A stretch of DNA of 64,000 nt from Clostridium novyi NT (GCF_000014125.1 NC_008593.1:1674001-1738000), one strand, 5' to 3'. Positions 27,485 to 38,165 are shown, numbered from the stretch's first letter. Made by a program: numbers and translations. Notes: generated from the sequence alone by a model not told the origin.

Positions 27485-28369
27485 CTATTCTTTATATCCT
27501 AATTCCTTTAACATGAAGTTACTATCTCTCCACTCTTTTTTAACCTTAACCCATACTTTAAGATTAACTTTAGCATCTAAAAACTTTTCAATATCTTGTC
27601 TTGCATAGGTTGATATTGTCTTTAGTTTTTGTCCGCCTTTACCTATTATTATGCCCTTATGAGAATCCTTTTCGCATAAAAGATTTGCATCTATATGATA
27701 AGTTCCTCTTTTGCTTTGTTTCATAGAGATTATCTCAACTGCTATACCATGTGGTACTTCTTCTGATAATAATTTTAATGCCTTTTCTCTTATTATCTCT
27801 GAAACTACAAACCTTTCTTGAACATCTGTTATCATATCTTCTGGATAATATTTAGGTCCTTCTGGCATGTATTTAATCATTAATTCAAGTAATGTATCCA
27901 CATTTTTAGATTTTCTAGCTGATATTGGTATTATCTCTGCAAAATCCATATATTCAGAATATTGCTTTAGTGTTTTAGCAACTAATTCTTGTGGATTTTC
28001 ATCTATTTTATTTATAACTAAAAATACTGGTTTCTTTGAGTTTTTTAAGCCTTCTAATATTAATTCATCACCTTTTGATATTTCACCTTCTGGTGTTGTT
28101 ATAAATACTATTAAATCAACTTCATCTGTTGAAGTTTCAGCTGCTTTAACCATGTATTCTCCAAGTTTATGTCTTGGCTTGTGTATTCCTGGTGTATCTA
28201 AAAATACTAACTGATAGTCATCTCTTGTTAATACTGCACGTATATTATTTCTTGTAGTTTGTGGTCTACAAGATACTATTGATAACTTTTCTCCTAGTAT
28301 TTCATTTGTAAGTGTTGATTTACCAACATTTGGTCTTCCTATAATTGATATAAATCCTGATTTAAACAT
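27485..28369 (-). CDS. era: GTPase Era
   Basis: GTPase that binds 16S rRNA 3' end and aids 30S assembly. 294 residues; G motifs GRPNVGKST (G1), DTPG (G3) and NKID (G4); C-terminal KH domain with [15 protein letters not shown]. It lies nine bases after cdd and before recO, the usual Firmicute order. Confidence 0.97.
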   Translation of the reverse strand: MFKSGFISIIGRPNVGKSTLTNEILGEKLSIVSCRPQTTRNNIRAVLTRDDYQLVFLDTPGIHKPRHKLGEYMVKAAETSTDEVDLIVFITTPEGEISKGDELILEGLKNSKKPVFLVINKIDENPQELVAKTLKQYSEYMDFAEIIPISARKSKNVDTLLELMIKYMPEGPKYYPEDMITDVQERFVVSEIIREKALKLLSEEVPHGIAVEIISMKQSKRGTYHIDANLLCEKDSHKGIIIGKGGQKLKTISTYARQDIEKFLDAKVNLKVWVKVKKEWRDSNFMLKELGYKE

Positions 28370-28378
28370 GTATCCTCC

Positions 28379-28777
28379 TTATTTTAATAAGTCTTCTTTA
28401 GTAAATCCTCCCGGGAAGAAATCTTCTAATTTTTTTATCTTATAGTCATTTTCATTTTTTATAAGAATTATATCCGTATTTTCATCACTAAATTCACTTA
28501 TTACCTGTCTACAGATTCCACAAGGTGTTGTATACGTAGATAAGTCACCTACTAGAGCTATAGCTTTTAACTTTTTATTTCCTTGTGCTACTGCTGAAAA
28601 TATAGCAGTTCTCTCAGCACAATTAGTTGCTCCGTATGAAGCATTTTCTATATTACATCCTCCATATATCTTTCCATCATCCATTATCACAGCCGCACCA
28701 ACTTTGAACTTTGAATAAGGAGAGTATGCAGTTTCTCTATACTTTAAGGCTTCCTTTATTAATTCTTTGTAATCCAT
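28379..28777 (-). CDS. cdd: Cytidine deaminase
   Basis: Deaminates cytidine and deoxycytidine to uridine in pyrimidine salvage. 132 residues, homotetramer type, with zinc motifs NCAERTAIF (Cys and catalytic Glu) and PCGICRQVISEF (two Cys). Its place between dgkA and era is conserved in Firmicutes. GGAGG precedes the ATG. Confidence 0.96.
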   Translation of the reverse strand: MDYKELIKEALKYRETAYSPYSKFKVGAAVIMDDGKIYGGCNIENASYGATNCAERTAIFSAVAQGNKKLKAIALVGDLSTYTTPCGICRQVISEFSDENTDIILIKNENDYKIKKLEDFFPGGFTKEDLLK

Positions 28778-28876
28778 ATCTCTACACCTCCGTATAATAT
28801 TGTACTTAATATAATATCGTAGTATATAAATTATATCATGTATTATTGAAAATTAAACACTTAAAACAATTTTATT

Positions 28877-29587
28877 TTAATAAAATACTCTAAATATCAG
28901 TAAAGTTAGTAGTATTCCAAAAATAGCTCCTGCTATAACTTCAATTATAGAATGAACTTTAGAATCTACTCTACTTTGAGCTATAAGTAATGCCATTAAA
29001 TAACTTAATATTATAACTGTTGGTTCTTCTGTAATAACTGCTATTATTGTGGCTATAGAAAATCCTATGGCACTATGTCCACTAGGCATTCCACCCTTTA
29101 ATGGTGTACCTTCTCCAAATATGGCTTTAACTATTAATGTAGCTATAGATACTATTGCTAGTATTAAAAAAATCATATATGGATCCGAGTTTTTTATCTT
29201 TTTTATAACAGTAAAAGCAATTGGTTTTAATCTATCTAAAAATACAATGTATCCAACAAAAAGTGCATTTATAGCTGTTATAAGTACAGCTCCTGCAGAA
29301 ACATTTTTTGCAAGTTTAGCTAATGGATGATAATAATTAGTAGTAGCATCTATTGCAAATTCAATGGCTGTATTTATCATTTCTCCTACTAAAACCATGG
29401 TTATAGTTATAGTGAGAATCAAAAGCTCTAATCTACTTAAATCATAAAAAAAACATAAACTCAACACCACAAGTGTAGCTACTAGATGTATTCTCATATT
29501 TCTTTGAGTTCTAACAGCATATATAATCCCCTCAATTGCATAATTAAAACTATCCATAACCTTATTTATTTTTTTTATGTAAAACAC
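28877..29587 (-). CDS. dgkA: Undecaprenol/diacylglycerol kinase fused to PAP2-type lipid phosphatase
   Basis: A 236-residue membrane protein joining two lipid enzymes. The N-terminal ~110 residues are a DgkA kinase (MRIHLVATLVVLSLC, VGEMINTAIEFAIDATT with the metal-binding Glu, NVSAGAVLITAI). The C-terminal ~110 residues are a PAP2 phosphatase with GGMPSGHSAIGF and SRVDSKVHS. Gram-positive DgkA phosphorylates undecaprenol, and PAP2 enzymes dephosphorylate lipid pyrophosphates, so the fusion could both make and recycle C55-P carrier. The start is uncertain: GTG 29587 is used, but ATG 29557 is possible and neither has an ideally spaced ribosome site. Confidence 0.9.
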   Translation of the reverse strand: MFYIKKINKVMDSFNYAIEGIIYAVRTQRNMRIHLVATLVVLSLCFFYDLSRLELLILTITITMVLVGEMINTAIEFAIDATTNYYHPLAKLAKNVSAGAVLITAINALFVGYIVFLDRLKPIAFTVIKKIKNSDPYMIFLILAIVSIATLIVKAIFGEGTPLKGGMPSGHSAIGFSIATIIAVITEEPTVIILSYLMALLIAQSRVDSKVHSIIEVIAGAIFGILLTLLIFRVFY

Positions 29588-29633
29588 CTTCTCTACTAGT
29601 ATTCTCTATTATTTCAGTAATAATAACCTATAA

Positions 29634-29669
29634 AATATTGACATGCACTAAATAGTACATGTCAATATT
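29634..29669 (-). terminator. Hairpin after ybeY (probable terminator)
   Basis: AATATTGACATG / CATGTCAATATT arms (12 bp) with a 12-base loop; the T-run on the minus strand is short, so termination may be partial. It lies between ybeY and dgkA. Confidence 0.55.
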
Positions 29670-29681
29670 GTGTAAACTTAT

Positions 29682-30182
29682 TTATCTTTTTATGCTAAAC
29701 TTATTTAATATTTCTTCTTCTCTTTTTCTCATTATAGCCTTTTCATCATCTTCCATGTGATCATATCCTAAAAGATGAAGTACAGAGTGTATTGTAAGAT
29801 AACATACTTCCCTTAAAAAGGAATGCCCAAATTCCTTACTTTGTTCCTCTGCTCTTTCTAATGATAATACTATATCACCTAAAACAAGTTCCCCTTCATC
29901 TAAATAAGAAGCATCAAACTCGTAATCTTTGTAAACTTCTTTATAAGTTTTTCCCTTAGGATAATCTAACATAGGAAATGATAATACATCTGTCACTTTG
30001 TCAATGTCTCTAGTCTCTTTATTAATTTCTTTTATTGTATCATTATCAATTAATATAACACTAACTTCAGTGTTTACATATACTTCTTCTTCCTTTAAAG
30101 CATACTTTATAATTTCATCTAAAGTATTTAATGTCTTTTCATCTATTTTTATTTTATCTTGTCTGTTATCAATATAAATCAT
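29682..30182 (-). CDS. ybeY: Endoribonuclease YbeY (16S rRNA maturation)
   Basis: Zinc-dependent RNase involved in 16S rRNA 3' processing and late ribosome quality control. 166 residues with the metal motif [16 protein letters not shown] (three His). It sits between pgpH and dgkA as is usual. Confidence 0.96.
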
Positions 30183-30206
30183 TGTTTATTCTCCTTTGAC
30201 TTTCAA

Positions 30207-32234
30207 CTATTTTTCTGTTGGATACTCAATTCTTTGATGATAAATTCCTGATAAAGTCTTTAAAAAAGATTTTCTTATTTTCTCTAAATCTTTTAAGGTT
30301 AAATCACAGTTATCTAATTGTCCTTCGTTAAGTCTAGCCTTTATTATATTATTTACCATCTCTTCAATTTTTCCTTTTGTAGGTTCCTTTATAGACCTTA
30401 CTGCAGCTTCTACACTGTCTGCTAACATCAAAATAGCTATTTCTTTGCTTTCAGGAATAGGTCCTTGATATCTAAAGTCCTCTTCTTTTATTTCTTCTGG
30501 TTTTTCACTATTATTTTTTGCGGTTATATAAAAGTATTTTACAAGTGAAGTACCATGATGTTGCTGTATAGCATCTCTTATAACTTGAGGCAACTTGTAT
30601 TCTTTTGCCATTTCAACACCGTCTTTTACATGAGATGTTATTATAAGAGTGCTTAAATTAGGATTTATTTTATCATGAGGATTGTCTGGTCCTATTTGAT
30701 TTTCCTTAAAAAACATAGGTCTTTTTATTTTTCCAATATCATGATAATATGCCGAAACTCTGGCAAGCACTGGATTTCCACCTACTTGTTCTGCTGCAAC
30801 TTCAGCTAAATTTGCCACAAGCACACTATGATGATATGTACCAGGCGCTTCTAACAATAATCTCTTTTGAGCAGGATGATTAGGATTTGATATCTCTAAA
30901 AGCTTTATTGTAGTAACTATATCAAATGTACTTTCAAAGAAAGGTAAAAATCCTACAGTTAATATTGCAGAAGTTATACTTCCTATAAATGAAAATCCCG
31001 CTTTTCTAAGAACTTCTAAAACATTATTGCTTAACAAAAATCCCACTGTTAATGTCAAAACTACATTCATTGCACCAATAAATATAGATGCATATAATAT
31101 GTCATTTCTTTGCTGTAACTTTTTAAGAGCAATAGCACCTAAAATGCTATTTAATATAGCAAGTAGTGTTATTTCAATGTTAAATTGCACTACAGCACTA
31201 ATTAAAATACAATTAATCACATTATAAGTAATAGCAACCTTATAGTTAATTAAAAGTGCAAATAGCATTGGTACACAAGCTAATGGTATCAAAAACGGTG
31301 AAATTATAGATAATGTTCTAGCAAATACTACAGATATACATGTAAGTATACTTAATAAAATTAGCTTTTTATAATCATCATATAATTCTTTAAAGTATCT
31401 ACAGATATAAAACCACTGTAAAAACATAACAAAGGCTACCAATGCAAATACTATTAAATACACATAAATATTTGTATTGTTATCTAATAATCCTAAATCC
31501 TTTAGTAGTATTATATCCCTTTGTGTTATAGGTTCTCCTTCTTTTACGATTGTTTGCCCTTTTTTAATAATTATTGGCTGAACAGCTTTTCTTGCTTCTG
31601 TTTTTAGTTCATTTGTTTTAGCTTCATCATAAAAGAAATTAGGTTTAATCACTATAGTACCTATCCTAATACCTAAGTCTCTTAAACTTCTAGACAATTT
31701 AGAGCTATTAAATTTTACAGCCACTGCATCTTGAGCCTTTTTAATATCTTCCTCATTGTCCTCTCTTATATCCAAATCTAATACTTTAGTCATTATTCCT
31801 ACTAGTTTTTCTTGAAGTAGCTTTAATTTATCTTTATTTAAAGTAGTTAAAGCTTTTAATTCTTCATCAGATAAATTTATTTTAGTATCAATTTTTATCT
31901 GACCTAATTTTTCTTGTGATCCATTTGCAGTTTCAACATATTTATTTATTTGAAAAAATAAATTGTTTATCTCTTGCAAAGTTTCTTTTTTTATTTCTAA
32001 ATTTTTATTATATTGAAGTGGTACTGTTTCTTCCTGTTGTACTTGTTTCTCTTTAGTTTTAAGAGTATCTGTAACTTCTTTAGGAGCTTTAATATCCATT
32101 TTCGATATATCTCCCTCTTTTAAATCATATTTTCGAGTAACTAAAGATGTTATTAAAACTATAGATATAAAAAACACAGTACATACAAATGTTAATATTC
32201 TTTTAGAATTATTACTTTCCATGTTGATATTCAT
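30207..32234 (-). CDS. pgpH: 7TMR-HD phosphodiesterase PgpH (c-di-AMP hydrolase)
   Basis: Membrane-bound HD-domain phosphodiesterase that cleaves c-di-AMP, affecting osmotic and wall homeostasis. 675 residues: a TM helix, an extracellular 7TMR-HDED domain (~50-260), seven TM helices (~265-460), and a cytosolic HD domain with HHSVLVANLAE, YYHDIGKIKRP (metal-binding HD), IITSHVKDG and AIQQHHGTSLVKYF. It lies directly between yqfD and ybeY; the phoH gene common in this position is absent. Confidence 0.94.
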   Translation of the reverse strand: MNINMESNNSKRILTFVCTVFFISIVLITSLVTRKYDLKEGDISKMDIKAPKEVTDTLKTKEKQVQQEETVPLQYNKNLEIKKETLQEINNLFFQINKYVETANGSQEKLGQIKIDTKINLSDEELKALTTLNKDKLKLLQEKLVGIMTKVLDLDIREDNEEDIKKAQDAVAVKFNSSKLSRSLRDLGIRIGTIVIKPNFFYDEAKTNELKTEARKAVQPIIIKKGQTIVKEGEPITQRDIILLKDLGLLDNNTNIYVYLIVFALVAFVMFLQWFYICRYFKELYDDYKKLILLSILTCISVVFARTLSIISPFLIPLACVPMLFALLINYKVAITYNVINCILISAVVQFNIEITLLAILNSILGAIALKKLQQRNDILYASIFIGAMNVVLTLTVGFLLSNNVLEVLRKAGFSFIGSITSAILTVGFLPFFESTFDIVTTIKLLEISNPNHPAQKRLLLEAPGTYHHSVLVANLAEVAAEQVGGNPVLARVSAYYHDIGKIKRPMFFKENQIGPDNPHDKINPNLSTLIITSHVKDGVEMAKEYKLPQVIRDAIQQHHGTSLVKYFYITAKNNSEKPEEIKEEDFRYQGPIPESKEIAILMLADSVEAAVRSIKEPTKGKIEEMVNNIIKARLNEGQLDNCDLTLKDLEKIRKSFLKTLSGIYHQRIEYPTEK

Positions 32235-32287
32235 TTAATCATATCACGTCCTTGAATCAAATATTTATCATGCGTTGTCTAAGATAT

Positions 32288-33496
32288 TTAACTTTCTCCA
32301 CTTTCATCTTTGTTTTCTTTTTCTTCTTTATATGGAGTATCCCCAATATTACCCTCTATGCTTTGATTTTCAGCTATATTTTCTTCTACAACTAAGACAA
32401 CTCTAATGCTATAATTGTCCCCTTTTATATCTGAATTCACTATCTTATCTACTATTTTAACAGATTTATCTAATTTTACAATTATATTTGAAGAAAGTTC
32501 ACTAGCAGTTTTTTCCACTACTTCTTTTTGATTATTTTTTTCTTCTTTTTCTACTACTTCATAGTATAAATCCTCTTTTAATATAGATTTGTCTTTATGT
32601 ATTTTATCACATTTTTGAAACTTATTTTTATATTTCTTTATATATATTTTTTTCCCAAACACCTGCAAGTAAACATCCTTATCTACATTCCCAGTTTTTA
32701 CAGTCTTTACAGTCTTTATAGGGACTTCTTTTTTTGCTTCATAAAATGTTCTAGCTATAACATTTGCATCTGCATGAACTAAATAGGTGCTTTCTTCTCG
32801 TCCTTGTTCTCCCTTTACTAATATATCTCCTTTTTTTACTATATCTCCTTCTTTTACTACAGCGGTTCCTGATGTGCTATATATTCTTCTTATTTCTCCA
32901 TCCTTACTTGCTACAACATTACTTGGAGATTCCTTTTTTTCTATTTCTGGAGGCTCTTGTCTTTCTGCTATTTTAACCTTTAATTTTACTCCTTCAACCC
33001 TTACCCTTGACCACATTATTGCGCCATTTTTTCTTACTATTTGTTCTTCTATATTATAAACATTAATTTTATTTTTTCGTATTCCTGGCTTAATTCCCAT
33101 ATCTTTTAACTGACTTCTTATTTCATAAGGTGTTACATTATTTTCTGTTATAATATTTACATTCCATATAAATCCTGATAAATAGTATATTATTCCCACA
33201 AATATACCTATCCCTATTAACAAAGTTTTTCTTTTCTTACTTTTTATAAGTAAAAATGAAACACCACTTCTGCCTAAAATTTTTATCTTAGTGTCAGTTC
33301 TCTTTGCTATATCTCTAATTTTATTATAATCCTTTAATCCTACTTCAAAAATAAGTGTTGTTATGGTTTTTCTTCTTAAGTTTTTAACATTAATTCCATT
33401 TTTCCATAGTAAATTTATAAACCTTTCTGGACGAAAAGTTTGAATTTCAAGAGTTATTGTTCCTTTTTTATACTTCTCAAAATTAAATTTACTCAT
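32288..33496 (-). CDS. yqfD: Sporulation protein YqfD
   Basis: A 402-residue membrane protein made in the mother cell during sporulation (sigma-E regulon in Bacillus) and needed for engulfment or forespore support. The N-terminal soluble part is followed by one TM helix (TLLIGIGIFVGIIYYLSGFI, residues ~90-110), and a large external part with IGRxxGV-like DGEIRRIYSTSGTAVVKEGD and GDILVKGE that resembles a lipoyl/RnfC-like hairpin. It overlaps yqfC by 4 bp. The C-terminus is Lys/Glu-rich and variable. Confidence 0.92.
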   Translation of the reverse strand: MSKFNFEKYKKGTITLEIQTFRPERFINLLWKNGINVKNLRRKTITTLIFEVGLKDYNKIRDIAKRTDTKIKILGRSGVSFLLIKSKKRKTLLIGIGIFVGIIYYLSGFIWNVNIITENNVTPYEIRSQLKDMGIKPGIRKNKINVYNIEEQIVRKNGAIMWSRVRVEGVKLKVKIAERQEPPEIEKKESPSNVVASKDGEIRRIYSTSGTAVVKEGDIVKKGDILVKGEQGREESTYLVHADANVIARTFYEAKKEVPIKTVKTVKTGNVDKDVYLQVFGKKIYIKKYKNKFQKCDKIHKDKSILKEDLYYEVVEKEEKNNQKEVVEKTASELSSNIIVKLDKSVKIVDKIVNSDIKGDNYSIRVVLVVEENIAENQSIEGNIGDTPYKEEKENKDESGES

Positions 33497-33780
33497 ACTA
33501 TCTTCCCTTCATAATTGATACCTTTAAATTTACCTCCTAGTATTACAGTGCTCCCCCCTATAAATAAGATTTCAAGCTTTTTACCAGTTACGGATATAAT
33601 GCCTACATTTGAATCTATTTTTATTTCATTTTCACTAAATACTACTATTCCTTTATGATTTTCTATGACAATTTCACTATCGCCAGTTACAACTATTTGA
33701 GGTATGTCTAAAACCGTGTCTCTAGGCAAGCCTAACTTTTCTGCAACATTCTCTTTAGCATTGTATATACTCTCTTTCAA
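33493..33780 (-). CDS. yqfC: Sporulation protein YqfC
   Basis: A 95-residue YabP/YqfC-family protein, partner gene of yqfD, made in the mother cell. Typical core: LPRDTVLDIPQIVVTGDSEI, ENHKGIVVFSENEIKI and ISVTGKKLEILFIGG. The start is TTG at 33780 with GGGAG eight bases upstream. It is separated from the rpsU-yqeY unit by a terminator, so a sporulation promoter of its own is expected in 33781-33880. Confidence 0.93.
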   Translation of the reverse strand: MKESIYNAKENVAEKLGLPRDTVLDIPQIVVTGDSEIVIENHKGIVVFSENEIKIDSNVGIISVTGKKLEILFIGGSTVILGGKFKGINYEGKIV

Positions 33781-33882
33781 TTTGCAATCTCCCTTAAAAT
33801 TTCTTTCATACTAATTTATGAATGTTTGCTATAATAAATTACTATATATAAACAATATGTATAAGTTTTTGGACAAAATAAA

Positions 33883-33905
33883 AGAGCTCAGCAATACTGA
33901 GCTCT
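33883..33905 (-). terminator. Terminator after yqeY
   Basis: AGAGCTCAG / CTGAGCTCT with 5-base loop followed on the minus strand by TTTTATTTT. Confidence 0.88.
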
Positions 33906-33930
33906 AATTTTAGCTTTATAAGCGTTTATT

Positions 33931-34374
33931 TTAATTTAAGTTTTGTTTTACAATTGAGCTTACAAGTTTTCCATCTGCACGACCTTTTAATTTAGCCATA
34001 GCAGCTGTCATAACTTTTCCCATGTCTTTAGCACTACTTGCCCCTGTCTCACAAATAATTTGACGAACTATTTCAGCAATTTCATCTTCGGTCAACTGCT
34101 TAGGAAGGTACTCTAATAAAATCTCTATTTCAGATTTAGCTTCTTCAACTAAATCCTGTCTATTTCCTTTTTCAAAATCGACAAGAGCATCTCTTCTGCT
34201 TTTCACTTCCTTAGATAAAATTCCTATAATTTCTTCATCATCTAAAACTCTGTTATCAGTTTTTTCAACTTGCAAAATAGCGGCTTTTGCCATACTTAAA
34301 GTATTGGAACGGAACTTATCTCTACTTTTCATAGCGTCCTTCCAATCTTGTTGTATTTTTTCTTTAAGAGACAT
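33931..34374 (-). CDS. yqeY: GatB/YqeY-domain protein
   Basis: About 147 residues of the YqeY family, related to the tail domain of GatB (tRNA-dependent amidotransferase); its own role is not settled. MSLKEKIQQDWKDAMKSRD is the normal start, and AAGG lies upstream of that ATG. Typical blocks are RSNTLSMAKAAILQVEKTD, LLEYLPKQLTEDEI and KGRADGKLVSSIVK. It follows rpsU by under 30 bp, the standard rpsU-yqeY pair. Confidence 0.94.
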   Translation of the reverse strand: MSLKEKIQQDWKDAMKSRDKFRSNTLSMAKAAILQVEKTDNRVLDDEEIIGILSKEVKSRRDALVDFEKGNRQDLVEEAKSEIEILLEYLPKQLTEDEIAEIVRQIICETGASSAKDMGKVMTAAMAKLKGRADGKLVSSIVKQNLN

Positions 34375-34401
34375 ACTTGAGCTACCTTCTTTCAATAATT
34401 C

Positions 34402-34584
34402 TTATCTAACTTTTGACTTTCTTCTTCTTGCAGCTTCTGATTTTTTCTTTCTTTTTACACTTGGCTTTTCGTAGTGTTCTCTTTTTCTTACCTCAGATAG
34501 AACACCTGCTTTAGCACAAGATCTTTTAAATCTTTTTAATGCGCTTTCTAATGATTCATTATCTCTAACTTTAACTTCTGACAT
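34402..34584 (-). CDS. rpsU: 30S ribosomal protein S21
   Basis: 60-residue small-subunit protein that helps initiation. Lys/Arg-rich, with [19 protein letters not shown] and a C-terminal [15 protein letters not shown] very strong triple purine-rich site (AGGGAGGGAGGG) precedes the ATG, and a sigma-A promoter lies about 80 bp upstream. Confidence 0.97.
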   Translation of the reverse strand: MSEVKVRDNESLESALKRFKRSCAKAGVLSEVRKREHYEKPSVKRKKKSEAARRRKSKVR

Positions 34585-34660
34585 CGGTTATCCCTCCCTC
34601 CCTAGCAGTATTCACACCTAAGTAATTTGCAGTTACTGAGGGCAAAATAGCACATTGGTA

Positions 34661-34690
34661 ATTATACAACATTTTTTTACAACCTGTCAA
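34661..34690 (-). promoter_or_regulatory. Sigma-A promoter of rpsU-yqeY
   Basis: Minus strand TTGACA (34685-34690), 18-bp spacer, TATAAT (34661-34666). It leaves a leader of about 70 nt before rpsU. Confidence 0.8.
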
Positions 34691-34723
34691 CTATTTTCAA
34701 CGCTTAACTCAAATTTCATACCA

Positions 34724-35131
<408 letters not shown>

Positions 35132-35154
35132 TTAATATAATTTATATTATAAAA

Positions 35155-36456
35155 TTATATTATTTTTCCAACAGCATACTCATCTTTTGTTTCAATAAGC
35201 TTAGTGTTTACTATCTTTCCACTTAAGTCTTCCTTAGATTCTGATATTACTTTTATGTAATTAGGAGTATATCCTTCATAATATCCTTCTTTATTATTGC
35301 ATTGTTGTTCGTATAGAACTTCCATGTCTTCCCCTATAAATTTATCTATAAACTTTTTCTCATTTATTTCATTTAATTTTATAAGGGCTTTACTTCTTTC
35401 TTCTTTTATATTTCCATCTACTTGATTTTCCATTTTCTCAGCTCTTGTTCCTGTTCTTGGACTGTATTTGAATATGTGCATTTTGGATAGTTCTATTCTC
35501 TTTAAATACTCATATGTTTCATCAAATTCTTCTATTGTTTCTCCAGGGAATCCAACAATTATATCTGTAGTTATAGAAATATCTTTAATATATTTTCTAA
35601 GTAGTTTTACCACATTTTCAAATTCTTCTGTAGTATACTTTCTATTCATTCTCTTTAATGTTTCATTACATCCGCTTTGAAGAGATAAATGGAAATGAGG
35701 ACATAATTTTTTTAGTTTTCCTATTTCTTTTATTCTATCTTCGTTAAAAAATTCTGGTCCAATTGAACCTATTCTAACTCTAGTTATTCCATCTATTTCG
35801 TCTATTTTCTTAAGTATAGTTAGTAAGTTCCAATCTCCTTCTAAATCTACTCCATAAGAAGATATATCAATTCCCGATAATATGATTTCCTTGAATCCGT
35901 GTGCTGCTAACTTTTTAACTTCATCAATTATAATTTCAGGATTTTTGCTACAAACTGCCCCTCTTGCAAAAGGTATTAAACAATAAGAACAGAAATTATT
36001 ACACCCATCTTGTATCTTTAAAAATGCTCTTGTTTTATCTTGATACTCTTCTATATTTAATTCCTCAAACTTTTTATTTCTAAGGACATCATTTACTTCT
36101 ACTATAGTTTTTCCTTCTTCTTTAGCTCTATTTACCCAATATACTATATCACCTTTGTTTCTAGTGCCTAGTATTACATCAACATCTCCAATTTCTTTTA
36201 CTTTTTCTGGAGCTATCTGAGTATAACATCCTACAGCTGCAATTATAGATTCTGGATTCTTTCTCTTAGCTCTAGAAAGCATTTGACGAGATTTTTTATC
36301 ACTCATATTTGTTACAGTACATGTATTTACTACATATACATCTGCCATTTCATCAAACTCTACTACTTCATAACCATTCTTTATAAATTTTTCGGCCATT
36401 GCCTCTGATTCATACATATTTACTCTGCATCCTAATGTAGCAAAAGCAACTTTCAT
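35155..36456 (-). CDS. mtaB: tRNA (t6A37) methylthiotransferase
   Basis: Radical-SAM enzyme converting t6A to ms2t6A at position 37 of tRNAs decoding ANN codons. 433 residues: N-terminal methylthiotransferase domain with Cys in LGCRVNMYES, NTCTVTN and AVGCYTQ; radical-SAM cluster CNNFCSYCLIPFARG; C-terminal TRAM domain (IGEDMEVLYEQQ on). The start codon overlaps the rsmE stop by one base (TAATG), so the two are coupled. Confidence 0.94.
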   Translation of the reverse strand: MKVAFATLGCRVNMYESEAMAEKFIKNGYEVVEFDEMADVYVVNTCTVTNMSDKKSRQMLSRAKRKNPESIIAAVGCYTQIAPEKVKEIGDVDVILGTRNKGDIVYWVNRAKEEGKTIVEVNDVLRNKKFEELNIEEYQDKTRAFLKIQDGCNNFCSYCLIPFARGAVCSKNPEIIIDEVKKLAAHGFKEIILSGIDISSYGVDLEGDWNLLTILKKIDEIDGITRVRIGSIGPEFFNEDRIKEIGKLKKLCPHFHLSLQSGCNETLKRMNRKYTTEEFENVVKLLRKYIKDISITTDIIVGFPGETIEEFDETYEYLKRIELSKMHIFKYSPRTGTRAEKMENQVDGNIKEERSKALIKLNEINEKKFIDKFIGEDMEVLYEQQCNNKEGYYEGYTPNYIKVISESKEDLSGKIVNTKLIETKDEYAVGKII

Positions 36457-37211
36457 TAACTAACTCCTCCTAAATCTCCTAGTTCATACATAAGTAAAGC
36501 AAGGCAAGTAAATCCAGCCGTTTCAGTTCTAAGTATTCTTGGACCTAATGTTACAATTTGAGCTTCCATATTTTTTAATTCTTCTATTTCTTCTTGTTCA
36601 AAGCCACCTTCTGGTCCAATTATTATTCCTACCTTTTTAACTTCACCTGTTACATTTTTTATCATTTGTTTTATTCCATAATTTTCAGCATTTTCATATG
36701 GAACAACAATTAAATCCATTTCTTTTAATTGTTCTTTTAATTCATCCATATTCATTATATCATTAACTTTTGGTATTAAAGTTCTCTTATTTTGTTTACA
36801 AGCCTCAAAAGCTATTCTATTCCATCTATCTAACTTTTTACTTTCTCTTTTTATGTCATTTATAGAAGATGCTACTCTGCCTGTTACAACAGGTGTTATT
36901 TCTCTTATTCCAAGCTCCGTACATTTTTGAACAATCAAATCCATTTTGCTAGCTTTTGGAAGTCCTTGATAAAGATAAACTTCAATAGGTGGTTCATTGT
37001 TAATTTCTAGTTCTTCTAATAATTTAACTTCAACTTTAGACTTATCTATATAATCAATAGTTCCTAAGAACTCTTTACCATTACAGTCGTTTATATTTAC
37101 CTTATCTCCTTCTTTAAGACGTAACACTTTATATATGTGTTTTACATCTTCTCCTTCAATTACAGCAATATCTGAAAGTATATTATTCTCACTTACAAAA
37201 AACTTATGCAC
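36456..37211 (-). CDS. rsmE: 16S rRNA (uracil(1498)-N3)-methyltransferase
   Basis: SPOUT-class methyltransferase for U1498 of 16S rRNA. 251 residues: an N-terminal PUA-like domain (HIYKVLRLKEGDKVNINDCN), then the knot domain with GIIIGPEGGFEQEE and LGPRILRTETAGF. It follows prmA by 15 bp and overlaps mtaB by one base. Confidence 0.95.
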   Translation of the reverse strand: MHKFFVSENNILSDIAVIEGEDVKHIYKVLRLKEGDKVNINDCNGKEFLGTIDYIDKSKVEVKLLEELEINNEPPIEVYLYQGLPKASKMDLIVQKCTELGIREITPVVTGRVASSINDIKRESKKLDRWNRIAFEACKQNKRTLIPKVNDIMNMDELKEQLKEMDLIVVPYENAENYGIKQMIKNVTGEVKKVGIIIGPEGGFEQEEIEELKNMEAQIVTLGPRILRTETAGFTCLALLMYELGDLGGVS

Positions 37212-37226
37212 TTTTTCGCTCTCCTT

Positions 37227-38165
37227 TTACGCTCTTGCAATTATGCAACACCATTCTCCATCAACATTGATTTTTTCTATTTCAAATCCACATTGTTGAA
37301 GCTTTTCAATTACGTCATCTTTTCTGTCTAATATTATTCCTGAAGATATAAAATATCCACCTTCTACAACGAATTTCTTTACATCTTCAGCTAGTATTTT
37401 TATTATATCTGCTAAAATATTTGCAACTACAATATTAGCTTTTCCGTCTACTACTTCCATTAGATTTCCATAAAGTATTTCTATATTGTCTAAATTATTT
37501 AATTCTACATTTTCTTTTGCAGCATCAACGGCTACTGGATCAAGGTCTACCCCCACTACATGTTTTGCATTTAATTTTGCTGCTGCAATAGATAGTATTC
37601 CTGAACCTGTTCCTATATCAAATACAACTGAATCTTCATTAACATACTCTTCTAGAGCTTTAACACAAAGACGAGTAGTTTCATGAGTCCCTGTACCAAA
37701 TGCCATACCAGGATCTAATTCTATTACGATTTCATTATCTTTTTTATTGTAATCTTCCCATGTAGGCTTTACAACTATTTCATTACCGATTTTTGTAGGC
37801 TTATAATACTTCTTCCAGTTGTTAGCCCAATCTTGTTCATCAACCTTTTTAGCTGTAACTTTGCCTTCTCCCTTATCTAATCCGAATCTATCTAAATTTA
37901 ACACACTGTCTTTTATGTATTGGAAGTAATGCTCAAAGTTCTCATCATCTTTATAGTATGCTTTAATTGTAGCACCTTCTCTTACATTTAATTCTTCAAG
38001 TTCAACCCAATCAAATAAGTTATCTTCACTTTGTTCCCTTTCTTCTATGTCCTTTGAGTCTTCAATTGAAACTCCCTTAACCCCTGTATTATATAAAATT
38101 CCTGTAACTGCTTCAGCAGCTTCACTACTAGTTAAAATCTCAACTTCAATCCATTCTTTATCCAT
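37227..38165 (-). CDS. prmA: Ribosomal protein L11 methyltransferase
   Basis: Trimethylates L11 using SAM. 312 residues: N-terminal ferredoxin-like L11-binding domain and a C-terminal Rossmann domain with [35 protein letters not shown] and [11 protein letters not shown]. It sits between dnaJ and rsmE in the conserved Firmicute heat-shock neighbourhood, but a terminator precedes it, so it may have its own promoter. Confidence 0.95.
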   Translation of the reverse strand: MDKEWIEVEILTSSEAAEAVTGILYNTGVKGVSIEDSKDIEEREQSEDNLFDWVELEELNVREGATIKAYYKDDENFEHYFQYIKDSVLNLDRFGLDKGEGKVTAKKVDEQDWANNWKKYYKPTKIGNEIVVKPTWEDYNKKDNEIVIELDPGMAFGTGTHETTRLCVKALEEYVNEDSVVFDIGTGSGILSIAAAKLNAKHVVGVDLDPVAVDAAKENVELNNLDNIEILYGNLMEVVDGKANIVVANILADIIKILAEDVKKFVVEGGYFISSGIILDRKDDVIEKLQQCGFEIEKINVDGEWCCIIARA

